A stretch of DNA of 64,000 bases, from assembly GCA_004431415.1 (NCBI GenBank), contig QPMI01000502.1, positions 202,771-266,770 on the forward strand, read 5' to 3'. Shown here one piece after another: positions 11,016-21,287 of this stretch (position 1 is its first letter; every line of letters begins with the position of its first letter). The DNA is from Cyanophora paradoxa (taxonomy: Eukaryota; Glaucocystophyceae; Cyanophorales; Cyanophoraceae). Below the pieces are notes generated by a model. The model worked only from the letters and a program-made list of their open reading frames with translations, searched no databases and was not told where the DNA came from. Made by a program: the position numbers and the translations under genes.

Positions 11016-14000
11016 GCTCCCACCACTACTTATATGCAGAAAGCAGTCATACAGAAAACGCATTGCCAGCAAAAAATGCATGTGCGCGAAGGCAGCGCAG
11101 CCCTATCAATAGCTAGCATTGAGAAAACGAGTTGCAGCTGCTGCCCCCTACCTCTGAGCCATACTCCCGAAAACAGCGAGCTCCTGACCCGCTGCCCTGC
11201 TAGCAGGACAATCGCTGGTCGCTGCGAGCACGCGAGTGTCAAAAACGAGCTGTGCGCCTCGGCAAGTAGAGGGAGCAGCGCTAGCAGACCGGCTCAGACG
11301 TAAAGTGATGCAACCCGCACAAGGTCATGCGGCACCTCGCGGCGCTCGTTGCGCTGTGCGCGTCGCGGTCAGCGAACGCTCGAACAGAAAGAGACAAGGT
11401 TGGCATGCGCGCGCGCGGCTGTGCACCTCGGCAAAGAGAAGTGGCAGAAGAACGGATCCGGAGTGACAGCGGCACCATCCCCGCCCGTAGCCGAGGGCGA
11501 GGACGAGGCGCTCGCTGCGCTCGGAGCGTCAAGCGAAAGAGGAGAAGAACGCGCGCCTGCGAAAAGACCGCACCCGTCCGAGCTCCCGCAGCAAGAAGTG
11601 CGAGATGCTGGCCGCGCGTGAACGGCACCCGCTGCGCTGCGCGCGTCCCCGGTGTCAGAACAAGATCAAGGCGAGAGTAGCGGAAACAAGAACGAGCACC
11701 TAGCCTGCGGGAGAAGGAGCCAGGCGAGCTGCGAGTGTTGGAAGAGACAGGACCCGGAACCGGGCGAAGCGCGCCGTGTTAGCGAGGCTCGTGCGTTAGC
11801 ATCGTCCGCGAGGTTTCTTGACCAGCGGGACCGCTTCCCGCCCGGCCGCCAAGAGTGCCAGCGAGCAAGTCGCGGCCGCCACTTGGCCGTGCTCGCGGGG
11901 CTCGGTCGTGCGTGTTCCCTGACATGCAAGCGGGATGAGCGATCGAAGGAAACAGACGGAAACCAGAAACACCTTGCTTCGCATCGGCAGGGGCCTCGCC
12001 TTTCTGCGCGGGCCTGTCAAAGCAACATAAGCTGACCGGCGGCGGCCGGGCAACGAGTAGAGATTAAGGGCGGAAGGAGGTCGAAAACGACGCGTTCGAG
12101 AGCGTTCGCGGCCGCGGCCGAACCCAGCAGCAGGGGCAGCGACAGTCTGCGTTTGAAATCAGACCCAGCACGAGCCGGGCGAGAGCCTCAAGGCGCAAGA
12201 GGTGCATCGTTCTCTCTCAAAGTGGCCGCGTTCGCTGCGGCAACAGCACCGCTGCTCGGCCTGTTCGCAGAGTCAGGGAGTCCGGCTGCGCGGCGAAGCC
12301 CAGAACCGACGCACCGAGCCGCCGTGCTGCCAGGAGTTGCAACTATCTGGCAAGGCCGTCTGCCGCCGCGAGGGCCAGCCGACGCAGTCACCGCGGCCGG
12401 TCGCCGGTCGGCAAGTTGGGACCCGGGGTACGACAACGAATTCCCTTGGAGACCGGCCTAGGCCTAGGCCTAGGTCTGGTCATGTGCGTTCCTCGCTTCG
12501 ATCCGCCTTCCAATGCATCGAACCCTCTCTATAAGGAGCAGTTCATGACGTGGCACGCATTGCTGGTGCTCGTGCAGCTTAATGAGTCACAGCCCCCCCC
12601 TTGGCAAAAAAAGGTGCTAGCGCCTAATGGCTTTAGATCTAAACTCGGATTGTTTCAAAATCAGAGAGAGGACCCTCGAAAGCTTTGACGACTTCATTTT
12701 GACGGTAATCAGCAATTCCAGGAATGACTTCTTTCAGTACTGAAGAGAAGATGAGCTGTTCATCAAGTCACCAGACTGTGCTCATGATGTGCTCAGTGAG
12801 ACACATGAAGGTGCACCGACGTTCCGGGAATCGGCAGACCGGACAAAAAATTTATTCCTGTAATCTGGAAGTTAAGGGCTTTCTAAAGAGGTATTTAGCG
12901 TGTCTTGAGTCGATGCTGGCAACCCGTGAGAGCATTGCATGTTTCAACCATGGCCCCTGCATGATCTCAGCGAAAACTCGTATTGGGCCTTCCGAAAGCG
13001 GCTTTAAATCACTCATATAATCAATACCTTACTTCAGGAGTGCTTGAGATCATATGGATGCGCTTCTGCAGAGACTGATTTGGTCATTTTCACTTTTTTG
13101 CCCCCCCTTGATTTCAGCCACAAGAGAGTGCGTTCAGAGGGTCAAGAGTCACAGCTTAGTGCTGAAACAATTACTATGTGCCTAAATACAACCAAACGAA
13201 GCATTCGCTTCACTGTTCGCACATGTAGCAGCCCGAAATGCATTTTTCAAGGAAATTCGACGATAATGGCCGTCATTCCTTCCCCCCCCCTTTTTTTTAC
13301 GGACGATACCCAGCGGTGCCAGCTGCAGCTGCTGCGCTTGCGCCCTTGGCCTCAAGTTCGCTCGGCTGGCTGCAGTGCAGAGTCTGCAGCTCCTCAGCTT
13401 CCCACTCCAGCTCCCTTCGTGCTCGGGCCAGATGCGCGTCGCACCTCGCAGACTTGGCGGCCGCTCGTGGCACGCAGCGCGCGGCTATTTCGCCAGCCAG
13501 AGGGTGTTGCCGCAGGACTGGCCTCCGCCTTGACTGCATCCGCGCGCCCCGCGCGCTGACTTGCTTGTTCCCAACCGCCCGTACTCGCCGTGCTCGCCAA
13601 GTTCCTCGCCTACCTGTCCGGTTACTCGCCGTACGTCTCACTCACGCCCGCAGATCGCCGTCTCTGACCCGCGGCCTGTTAGGAGCGTTCAACGCGTCGA
13701 CGGTTGGGCGGCACGCTGGCCGCCGCTGACTTCGAGCTCTCGCACGCTTCCATGCGCGAAGCGTTCCTCTAAGATGGGCCCGGCCCGCAGTGCATGTGGG
13801 TCTGGACTCGCCGGGCGCTGCGTGCGCGCGGAACGACGCCGAACTCCCGATTGGCGGTTGTCTCGGGTGCGCCTCCCAAGCATAGCTTGGGGCCAGCGGC
13901 GCGCGAATGCATAGCTGACGATGCGCAGGACGTAACCCGGCGCGGCCTTCGGCGGCGCGGCTCGCCGCACGGGGCAGCAGCGGACGGCGGCGGCACGGCT

Positions 14001-14335
14001 CGCGGGACGGGGCGGCGGCGCGGCGGGCGGCGGCGCGGCTCGCGGGACGGAGCGGCGGCGCAGCGGGCAGCGGGGCGGCTCGCGGAACGGGCGGCGGCCG
14101 GCAAGCCGCGTCGCCGCCCGCTGCGCCGCCGTCCCAGCGAGCCGCCCCGCCGCCCGCCGCCGACACCCGCCGCGAAAGGAGTCCCGCACCCGGGCGGGGC
14201 GGGGCGGAGCTGCGTGGCTTGGCCGGGCCGGGGCGCCGGCCGGGCGCCGGCGCAGGGGGCGCCGGTGCGGCTTGCTGTACGGGGCGGAGGCCCGGCGGGC
14301 GGCGGCGCGGCTCGCTGGACGGGGCAGGGGCGCCG
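11016..14335 (+). repeat. Left arm of ~3.3-kb inverted repeat
   Basis: Reverse-complementary to 15139-18455. Paired positions sum to about 29474 along the whole length (for example 13238 pairs with 16236, and 12053 with 17422), so the arms are nearly colinear. I saw only scattered substitutions and small indels. The arm includes CCTAGG tandem units near 12460, poly-C and poly-T tracts near 13285-13300, and a GC-rich minisatellite (CGGCTCGCGGGACGGGGCGG) in its inner 400 bp. The only open frames are GC-driven; none shows a domain. Confidence 0.92.
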
Positions 14336-15138
14336 CAGTCGGCTCGCTGTACGGGGCGGAGGCGCGGCGGGCGGCGGCGCGGCTCGCCGGACGGGGCGGA
14401 GTGCAGGCTCGGCATGTTGCGGCGTGGCTCGCGCCTTGCCGGGGCGGGGTGGAGTCTCGGCATTTGGCAGCAAGATAGGGCTAAGGCGGAACGCCGGCGG
14501 CCGCGGGCGGCGGCGGAGTGTGCCCATTCTTCATACCCCGTGGCGGCGGAGCGTGCCCATTCTTCATACGTGCCTTTAATTTATGTATATAGCTAGATCT
14601 TGCTCAAGCTTGTTTGTTAGTTCGGCAGCGAATTCGAAGCAACAAGCATGTACATGGGCTGAGCTAAAAGAGAGCTTGGAAAATTCCCCCTGGCATGCAA
14701 AACTAGCTTTAGCTAAAACAAGCTGCCCATGGCATACAACGTTAACAATAGCTGCATTGGAGCTGTGCGGAGAGAGCAACGCCGCTGCCTGCCACGCCGC
14801 AGCTCCGTCCCGCGAGCCGCGCCACTGCCGACCACGCTGCAACGCCGTCCAGCACGCGTCCGCCCCGACTGGGCGAGCCGTGCCGCCGCCCGCCGCGCCT
14901 CCGGCGCATCCCGCGAGCCGGCCCGCCGCCGTCTGCTGCTGCCCGGCCTTGCAGTACGCCTCGTTCCCGTTCCCTCGTTCGAGCCGCGCCGCCGCCCGGA
15001 GGGGGTCTGCCCGCCGCGCCTCCGCCCCGCCCTCAGAGCCGCACCGCCGCCCGCCGCGCCTCTACTCCGCCCTCCGCCGCCGCCCGCCGCGTCCTGGCAA
15101 GCCGCGCCGCCGCCTGCCGCCGCCCGCGGCGCCGCCGC
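14336..15138. other. Spacer between the inverted arms
   Basis: Contains diverged copies of the GC-rich minisatellite of the inner arms on both sides, around an AT-richer unique core at about 14575-14770. No gene recognised. The symmetry axis lies at about 14737. Confidence 0.7.
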
Positions 15139-18100
15139 GGCGCCCCTGCCCCGTCCAGCGAGCCGCGCCGCCGCCCGCCGGGCCTCCGCCCCGTACAGCG
15201 AGCCGCACCGGCGCCCCCTGCGCCGGCGCCCGGCCGGCGCCCCGGCCCGGCCAAGCCACGCAGCTCCGCCCCGCCCCGCCCGGGTGCGGGACTCCTTTCG
15301 CGGCGGGTGTCGGCGGCGGGCGGCGGGGCGGCTCGCTGGGGCGGCGGCGCAGCGGGCGGCGACGCGGCTTGCCGGCCGCCGTCCCGTTCCGCGAGCCGCC
15401 CAGCTGCCCGCTGCGCCGCCGCTCCGTCCCGCGAGCCGCGCCGCCGCCCGCCGCGCCGCCGCCCCGTCCCGCGAGCCGTGCCGCCGCCGTCCGCTGCTGC
15501 CCCGTGCGGCGAGCCGCGCCGCCGAAGGCCGCGCCGGGTTACGTCCTGCGCATCGTCAGCTATGCATTCGCGCGCCGCTGGCCCCAAGCTATGCTTGGGA
15601 GGCGCACCCGAGACGACCGCCAATCGGGAGTTCGGCGTCGTTCCGCGCGCACGCAGCGCCCGGCGAGTCCAGACCCACATGCACTGCGGGCCGGGCCCAT
15701 CTTAGAGGAACGCTTCGCGCACGGAAGCGTGCGAGAGCTCGAAGTCAGCGGCGGCCAGCGTGCCGCCCAACCGTCGACGCGTTGAACGCTCCTAACAGGC
15801 CGCGGGTCAGAGACGGCGATCTGCGGACGTGAGTGAGACGTACGGCGAGTAACCGGACAGGTAGGCGAGGAACTTGGCGAGCACGGCGAGTACGGGCGGT
15901 TGGGAACAAGCAAGTCAGCGCGCGGGGCGCGCGGATGCAGTCAAGGCGGAGGCCAGTCCTGCGGCAACACCCTCTGGCTGGCGAAATAGCCGCGCGCTGC
16001 GTGCCACGAGCGGCCGCCAAGTCTGCGAGGTGCGACGCGCATCTGGCCCGAGCACGAAGGGAGCTGGAGTGGGAAGCTGAGGAGCTGCAGACTCTGCACT
16101 GCAGCCAGCCGAGCGAACTTGAGGCCAAGGGCGCAAGCGCAGCAGCTGCAGCTGGCACCGCTGGGTATCGTCCGTAAAAAAAAGGGGGGGGGAAGGAATG
16201 ACGGCCATTATCGTCGAATTTCCTTGAAAAATGCATTTCGGGCTGCTACATGTGCGAACAGTGAAGCGAATGCTTCGTTTGGTTGTATTTAGGCACATAG
16301 TAATTGTTTCAGCACTAAGCTGTGACTCTTGACCCTCTGAACGCACTCTCTTGTGGCTGAAATCAAGGGGGGGCAGAAAAGTGAAAATGACCAAATTAGT
16401 CTCTGCAGAAGCGCATCCATATTATCTCAAGCACTCCTGAAGTAAGGTATTGATTATAAGAGTGATTTGAAGCCGCTTTCGGAAGGCCCAATACGAGTTT
16501 TCGCTGAGATCATGCAGGGGCCATGGTTGAAACATGCAATGCTCTCACGGGTTGCCAGCATCGACTCAAGACACGCTAAATACCTCTTTAGAAAGCCCTT
16601 AACTTCCAGATTACAGGAATAAATTTTTTGTCCGGTCTGCCGATTCCCGGAACGTCGGTGCACCTTCATGTGTCTCACTGAGCACATCATGAGCACAGTC
16701 TGGTGACTTGATGAACAGCTCATCTTCTCTTCAGTACTGAAAGAAGTCATTCCTGGAATTGCTGATTACCGTCAAAATGAAGTCGTCAAAGCTTTCGAGG
16801 GTCCTCTCTCTGATTTTGAAACAATCCGAGTTTAGATCTAAAGCCATTAGGCGTTAGCACCTTTTTTTGCCAAGGGGGGGGCCTGTGACTCATTAAGCTG
16901 CACGAGCACCAGCAATGCGTGCCACGTCATGAACTGCTCCTTATAGAGAGGGTTTGATGCATTGGAAGGCGGATCGAAGCGAGGAACGCACATGACCAGA
17001 CCTAGGCCTAGGCCTAGGCCGGTCTCCAAGGGAATTCGTTGTCGTACCCCGGGTCCCAACTTGCCGACCGGCGACCGGCCGCGGTGACTGCGTCGGCTGG
17101 CCCTCGCGGCGGCAGACGGCCTTGCCAGATAGTTGCAACTCCTGGCAGCACGGCGGCTCGGTGCGTCGGTTCTGGGCTTCGCCGCGCAGCCGGACTCCCT
17201 GACTCTGCGAACAGGCCGAGCAGCGGTGCTGTTGCCGCAGCGAACGCGGCCACTTTGAGAGAGAACGATGCACCTCTTGCGCCTTGAGGCTCTCGCCCGG
17301 CTCGTGCTGGGTCTGATTTCAAACGCAGACTGTCGCTGCCCCTGCTGCTGGGTTCGGCCGCGGCCGCGAACGCTCTCGAACGCGTCGTTTTCGACCTCCT
17401 TCCGCCCTTAATCTCTACTCGTTGCCCGGCCGCCGCCGGTCAGCTTATGTTGCTTTGACAGGCCCGCGCAGAAAGGCGAGGCCCCTGCCGATGCGAAGCA
17501 AGGTGTTTCTGGTTTCCGTCTGTTTCCTTCGATCGCTCATCCCGCTTGCATGTCAGGGAACACGCACGACCGAGCCCCGCGAGCACGGCCAAGTGGCGGC
17601 CGCGACTTGCTCGCTGGCACTCTTGGCGGCCGGGCGGGAAGCGGTCCCGCTGGTCAAGAAACCTCGCGGACGATGCTAACGCACGAGCCTCGCTAACACG
17701 GCGCGCTTCGCCCGGTTCCGGGTCCTGTCTCTTCCAACACTCGCAGCTCGCCTGGCTCCTTCTCCCGCAGGCTAGGTGCTCGTTCTTGTTTCCGCTACTC
17801 TCGCCTTGATCTTGTTCTGACACCGGGGACGCGCGCAGCGCAGCGGGTGCCGTTCACGCGCGGCCAGCATCTCGCACTTCTTGCTGCGGGAGCTCGGACG
17901 GGTGCGGTCTTTTCGCAGGCGCGCGTTCTTCTCCTCTTTCGCTTGACGCTCCGAGCGCAGCGAGCGCCTCGTCCTCGCTCGGCTACGGGCGGGGATGGTG
18001 CCGCTGTCACTCCGGATCCGTTCTTCTGCCACTTCTCTTTGCCGAGGTGCACAGCCGCGCGCGCGCATGCCAACCTTGTATCTTTCTGTTCGAGCGTTTG

Positions 18101-18455
18101 CTGACCGCGACGCGCACAGCGCAACGAGCGCCGCGAGGTGCCGCATGACCTTGTGCGGGTTGCGTCGCTTCACGTCTGATCCGGTCTGCTAGCGCTGCTC
18201 CCTTCACTTGCCGAGGCGCACAGCTCGTTTTTGACACTCGCGTGCTCGCAGCTATCGTGCTGCTAGCCGGGCGGCGGGTCAGGAGCTCGCTGTTTTCGGG
18301 AGTATGGCTCAGAGGTAGGGGGCAGCAGCTGCAACTCGTTTTCTCGGTGCTAGCTATTGACAGGGCTGCGCTGCCTGCGCGCGCATTCATTTTTTGCTGG
18401 CAATGCGTTTCTTTAATTTCTGCTTTCTGTATATAGTGGTGAGAGCTACTTAGAA
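15139..18455 (-). repeat. Right arm of ~3.3-kb inverted repeat
   Basis: Mirror copy of 11016-14335. The outer end near 18430-18455 (CACTATATACAG on the minus strand) still matches the left arm near 11020-11035. Small differences include a 2-nt indel around 17970-17980 and divergence in the outermost ~60 bp. No gene recognised. Confidence 0.92.
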
Positions 18456-18975
18456 GTTACTTAGCTTTCTGCTTTCTGCTTTCTGCTCGGCACTTAGAAG
18501 CCGTCGCCGCAGGCCCTGCGCCGCGGCGCTCACTAGAGCTAGGCCGCATCCTAACGATAGCTATAGCTATAGCTTTCTTGCTGGGGCCGCTCCCGTTCGT
18601 AGGATTGGTATATATATTGGTGTATTTAGCTGCAGCCGGCCTTCTATGGTGCTTGGCGGCCGGCCTTTTCCGGTGCTAGATGTGTGATTGGCAGGAAGAA
18701 AAGTCTTAGGGAGAGCGTTTTCACTTTTTCAGAAAGGAGAGATATCGATCGAACAGACCTGCTACAATTTGTTAGCAAGCAGCCTGAGGCTCAGTGGAGA
18801 TCAGCTGTAGGTTTTGCTACTATATATACGCATACATGCGCACTGCAAAGGATGGGCGCTAGCGTATAGCGCTCGAGCTCGTGCCCGGCCCGGAGGCGCG
18901 CCGGCGCCCACCGCGCAAATTAAAATTATAATTATGTAGATTTATTCTAATAAACATCTTCAATTAATAAATTAT
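18456..18975. other. Segment between right arm and right minisatellite
   Basis: Unique DNA with short tandem words (TTTCTGC units near 18460-18485; AGCTAT units near 18558-18575). A GC-rich stretch follows near 18870-18915, then an AT-rich stretch at 18918-18975 that mirrors in composition the one next to the left minisatellite. No gene. Confidence 0.5.
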
Positions 18976-19200
18976 ACTCCTGTGTTTACCCGTGCAATCG
19001 CTGTTTACCCATGTTCACCCATGTTTACCCATGTTCCCTGTGCCTACCCATGTCAGCCTGTGCCCACCCATGCCGACCTGTGCCTTCCTTGTGCTTTTCT
19101 GTGCAACCTGTGCTTTCCTGTGTTCTTCCGTGCTTTTCTGTGCTATGCCGTGCTTTCCCGTGCTATGCTGTGCTTTTCTGTGCGATTCTGTGTCAAATTT
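18976..19200 (+). repeat. CCTGTGTxxACC minisatellite, right copy
   Basis: Degenerate tandem units such as CCCATGTTTA and CCTGTGCTTT, on the same strand as the left array at 10596-10795. It is thus a direct rather than an inverted partner. It ends a few bases before the right 12-bp terminal repeat (19206-19217). Confidence 0.8.
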
Positions 19201-19217
19201 ACACCGGAGAAGGTTTC

Positions 19218-19719
19218 TGCAAGGTAGACGCAATTGCACAAGCCGGCCGCGGCCGCACTTGGCCGCGGCCGGCTATGCCACTGGCAATTGCAACAAGCCG
19301 ACGCCCGCGCGGCGCGCGCGCCGCGCGACGCAGAGCCGTCACGGCGTAAGGACCCTCCGGCCGCTTTCTGAGCGGAGCGTGAGCAGTGACGCACCCGCAG
19401 CACATGCGCACTCGTGCACCCGCCACGCCTCACGTGCACGCGCGCGACGGCAGCGGGGCATGCGCAGCCTGGCAGCTGCAGGAGCTCGAGCACGTCCAGA
19501 CAAGGTTCCCTCCCCCGCCCCTGGCCCGGGGCCCGCGCCCTACATAGCTCTGGCCCGGGCCCGGGGCCTACCTCTAGAGGACAGCTCGCCTCGATCGCGA
19601 GGACAGCTCGCCTGGCCATGGCATGGCCAGCCTCGGAGCCGGCCCGGCGGCTCGCCCGAGCTCAAGGTTAAATGCCCTTCCCCGGACCCAACTGACGCGC
19701 GCGGCAAGTCAGTGGCCCT
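19218..19719. other. Intergenic, nothing recognised
   Basis: GC-rich DNA with GGCCCGGGCCC-type self-complementary words near 19520-19570 and no supported gene. It separates the palindromic element from the end of DIRS element E1. Confidence 0.45.
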
Positions 19720-20194
19720 GTATGCCTGCCACAAGCAGCCTTGCTTCTAAGCAATTCTAAGCCAAGTCTGATCATGAAGTGAAGGTCAGGATTCGCGTAG
19801 GCGAAGCAGCGAAGACAGACACATGGCTCGTCGCACGCAGGACAGTGCAAGCTGCAAAGGGAAAAAGGGGCATCAGACAAGGGGTACAGAAAATATAGCT
19901 GGGTACACGTGTACATGTAGGGTATAAGGTTAGGCTAATTTGCAACAAAAGGGGTAAGCTAATTTGCAACAAAAGGGGTACGAGAAGAGCTGCTGCGAAC
20001 GCAACAGCTAAGTACTACATGCCGACACAGACGCTGCGAACGCAGCAGACAGCAAGGGTACACAAAACAAGGCTAGTTTGCAACACGTGCGTGTACAGAC
20101 AGCGTCAGGCGCAGCTTGCACTGGCCCAGAGCGACATAGCCAGCACCGGCGAAGCCGGCACACGCGAAAGAAGACACTAAGACAAAAAGAACAG

Positions 20195-21217
20195 CTAGCT
20201 GCGCCGCGACGAGAGGGGCGTAGAAGCCTGCTGGCGACACGACAATGGAGGCACGTAGCGAGAACCAGGGCTTGCCATCAACGCAGCCAGAGGCGGGCGC
20301 TCAGAAGAATCGATGTAGCGACGATACACGTCAGACAAGAGCGACCAGCGGCCAACTGCTTGCACAAGCTCCTCGGGCACATGTACACCAGCAGCCGCTA
20401 GCGCCGTAGCACCACCGCGACGAAGCCCATGAGGCGTGATCCCCGTCGCATCTAAGCCAGCAGCCTCAAAGGCAAAGCGAAGCACGTATGCAACGGAGGC
20501 GGGCGCGAGGGGCCGCGAAGGTCGGAAGAGTTGACCAAACAACGGCGCCTCCGGCTCGAGGTCTTGGATGGTGCGCCAATAAGCTCGAAACCAGCGAACC
20601 GGACAGATCACTGACTGCGCGACAGTGCCCAGCACAACTTGAGCGCCTTGGCGAGCGCGATCGGTCTTGGAGCCGACGATGAAGACAACGACGCGATCCG
20701 CACGGATCTGGATGTCTTGACGACGCAGAGCAACGAGTTCACCACGACGGAGCAAGCCAAAGAAGCCAGTAAGCAACATGACGAAGGCCCGCAAGAGCTT
20801 AGCTGACGGAGCTTTCAGATAAGCACGAGCGATCGCCTCCAAATGCACAGCCGTGACGATCTTGGACTGCTTGGCCCGACGACCACACAAACGAACAATT
20901 CCTTGCAGCGCTTGTTGAACCAGAGGGTGCGCGAACGCCGTTGCAGGCTGTAGGCGCAGGCCAGTCTGATGAACCAATGCAGAGTAGCATTGCTTGACAG
21001 CAGAAACGCTGAACTCCTCGTCCGCCAGCGCAACAAGCATCGTAGCCAGACCAGATGGCTCGGGGGGCCAGATGCGGAAGCCATGAACCGCACAATGACC
21101 TTCGTATAGTTGCACCCAACGATTGTATATGCCACGAGTGCCATCACCGATGGCGTTCTCCCTGTAGTAATGGACACGCTGGAGCAGCACATCTGCAGCA
21201 AATGCAATGTCAGGCAA
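20195..21217 (-). CDS. Tyrosine recombinase of DIRS element E1
   Basis: An intact 340-residue frame. It carries the tyrosine-recombinase signature: first Arg in FFGLLRRGELVALRR, the HGLRRGG box (H-x-x-R), and the nucleophile Tyr in a VGRWSLLSDVYRRYI context. In DIRS-type retrotransposons this enzyme integrates a circular cDNA without a target-site duplication. It lies ~70 bp downstream of the RT frame on the same strand, so a shared transcript is likely. The paralogue in E2 is frameshifted; this one is not. Confidence 0.9.
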   Translation of the reverse strand: MPDIAFAADVLLQRVHYYRENAIGDGTRGIYNRWVQLYEGHCAVHGFRIWPPEPSGLATMLVALADEEFSVSAVKQCYSALVHQTGLRLQPATAFAHPLVQQALQGIVRLCGRRAKQSKIVTAVHLEAIARAYLKAPSAKLLRAFVMLLTGFFGLLRRGELVALRRQDIQIRADRVVVFIVGSKTDRARQGAQVVLGTVAQSVICPVRWFRAYWRTIQDLEPEAPLFGQLFRPSRPLAPASVAYVLRFAFEAAGLDATGITPHGLRRGGATALAAAGVHVPEELVQAVGRWSLLSDVYRRYIDSSERPPLAALMASPGSRYVPPLSCRQQASTPLSSRRS

Positions 21218-21287
21218 GCTGCGTACGAGGACTAAGAAGGGGCCCCGGATGCGAAATCGTTATATTTGCAGATGGCTAATTTGTGTG

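Larger units (their letters stand above)
10584..19217. repeat. Large palindromic element, candidate foldback-type mobile element
   Basis: A symmetric structure of ~8.6 kb. From outside inward: a perfect 12-bp terminal inverted repeat (GAAACCTTCTCC at 10584-10595 and its complement at 19206-19217); a CCTGTG-type minisatellite on each side; an AT-rich segment on each side; and two ~3.3-kb near-identical inverted arms around a ~0.8-kb spacer. No protein domain is recognisable in the arms. Long inverted arms without coding capacity resemble foldback elements, but a segmental inverted duplication is equally possible. Ends are inferred from the 12-bp repeats alone. Confidence 0.55.

Noticed and set aside
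11016-18455. Open frames repeated in both palindrome arms as candidate genes
   Set aside because: They contain no recognisable domain, are compositionally biased, and appear duplicated only because the arms are duplicated.
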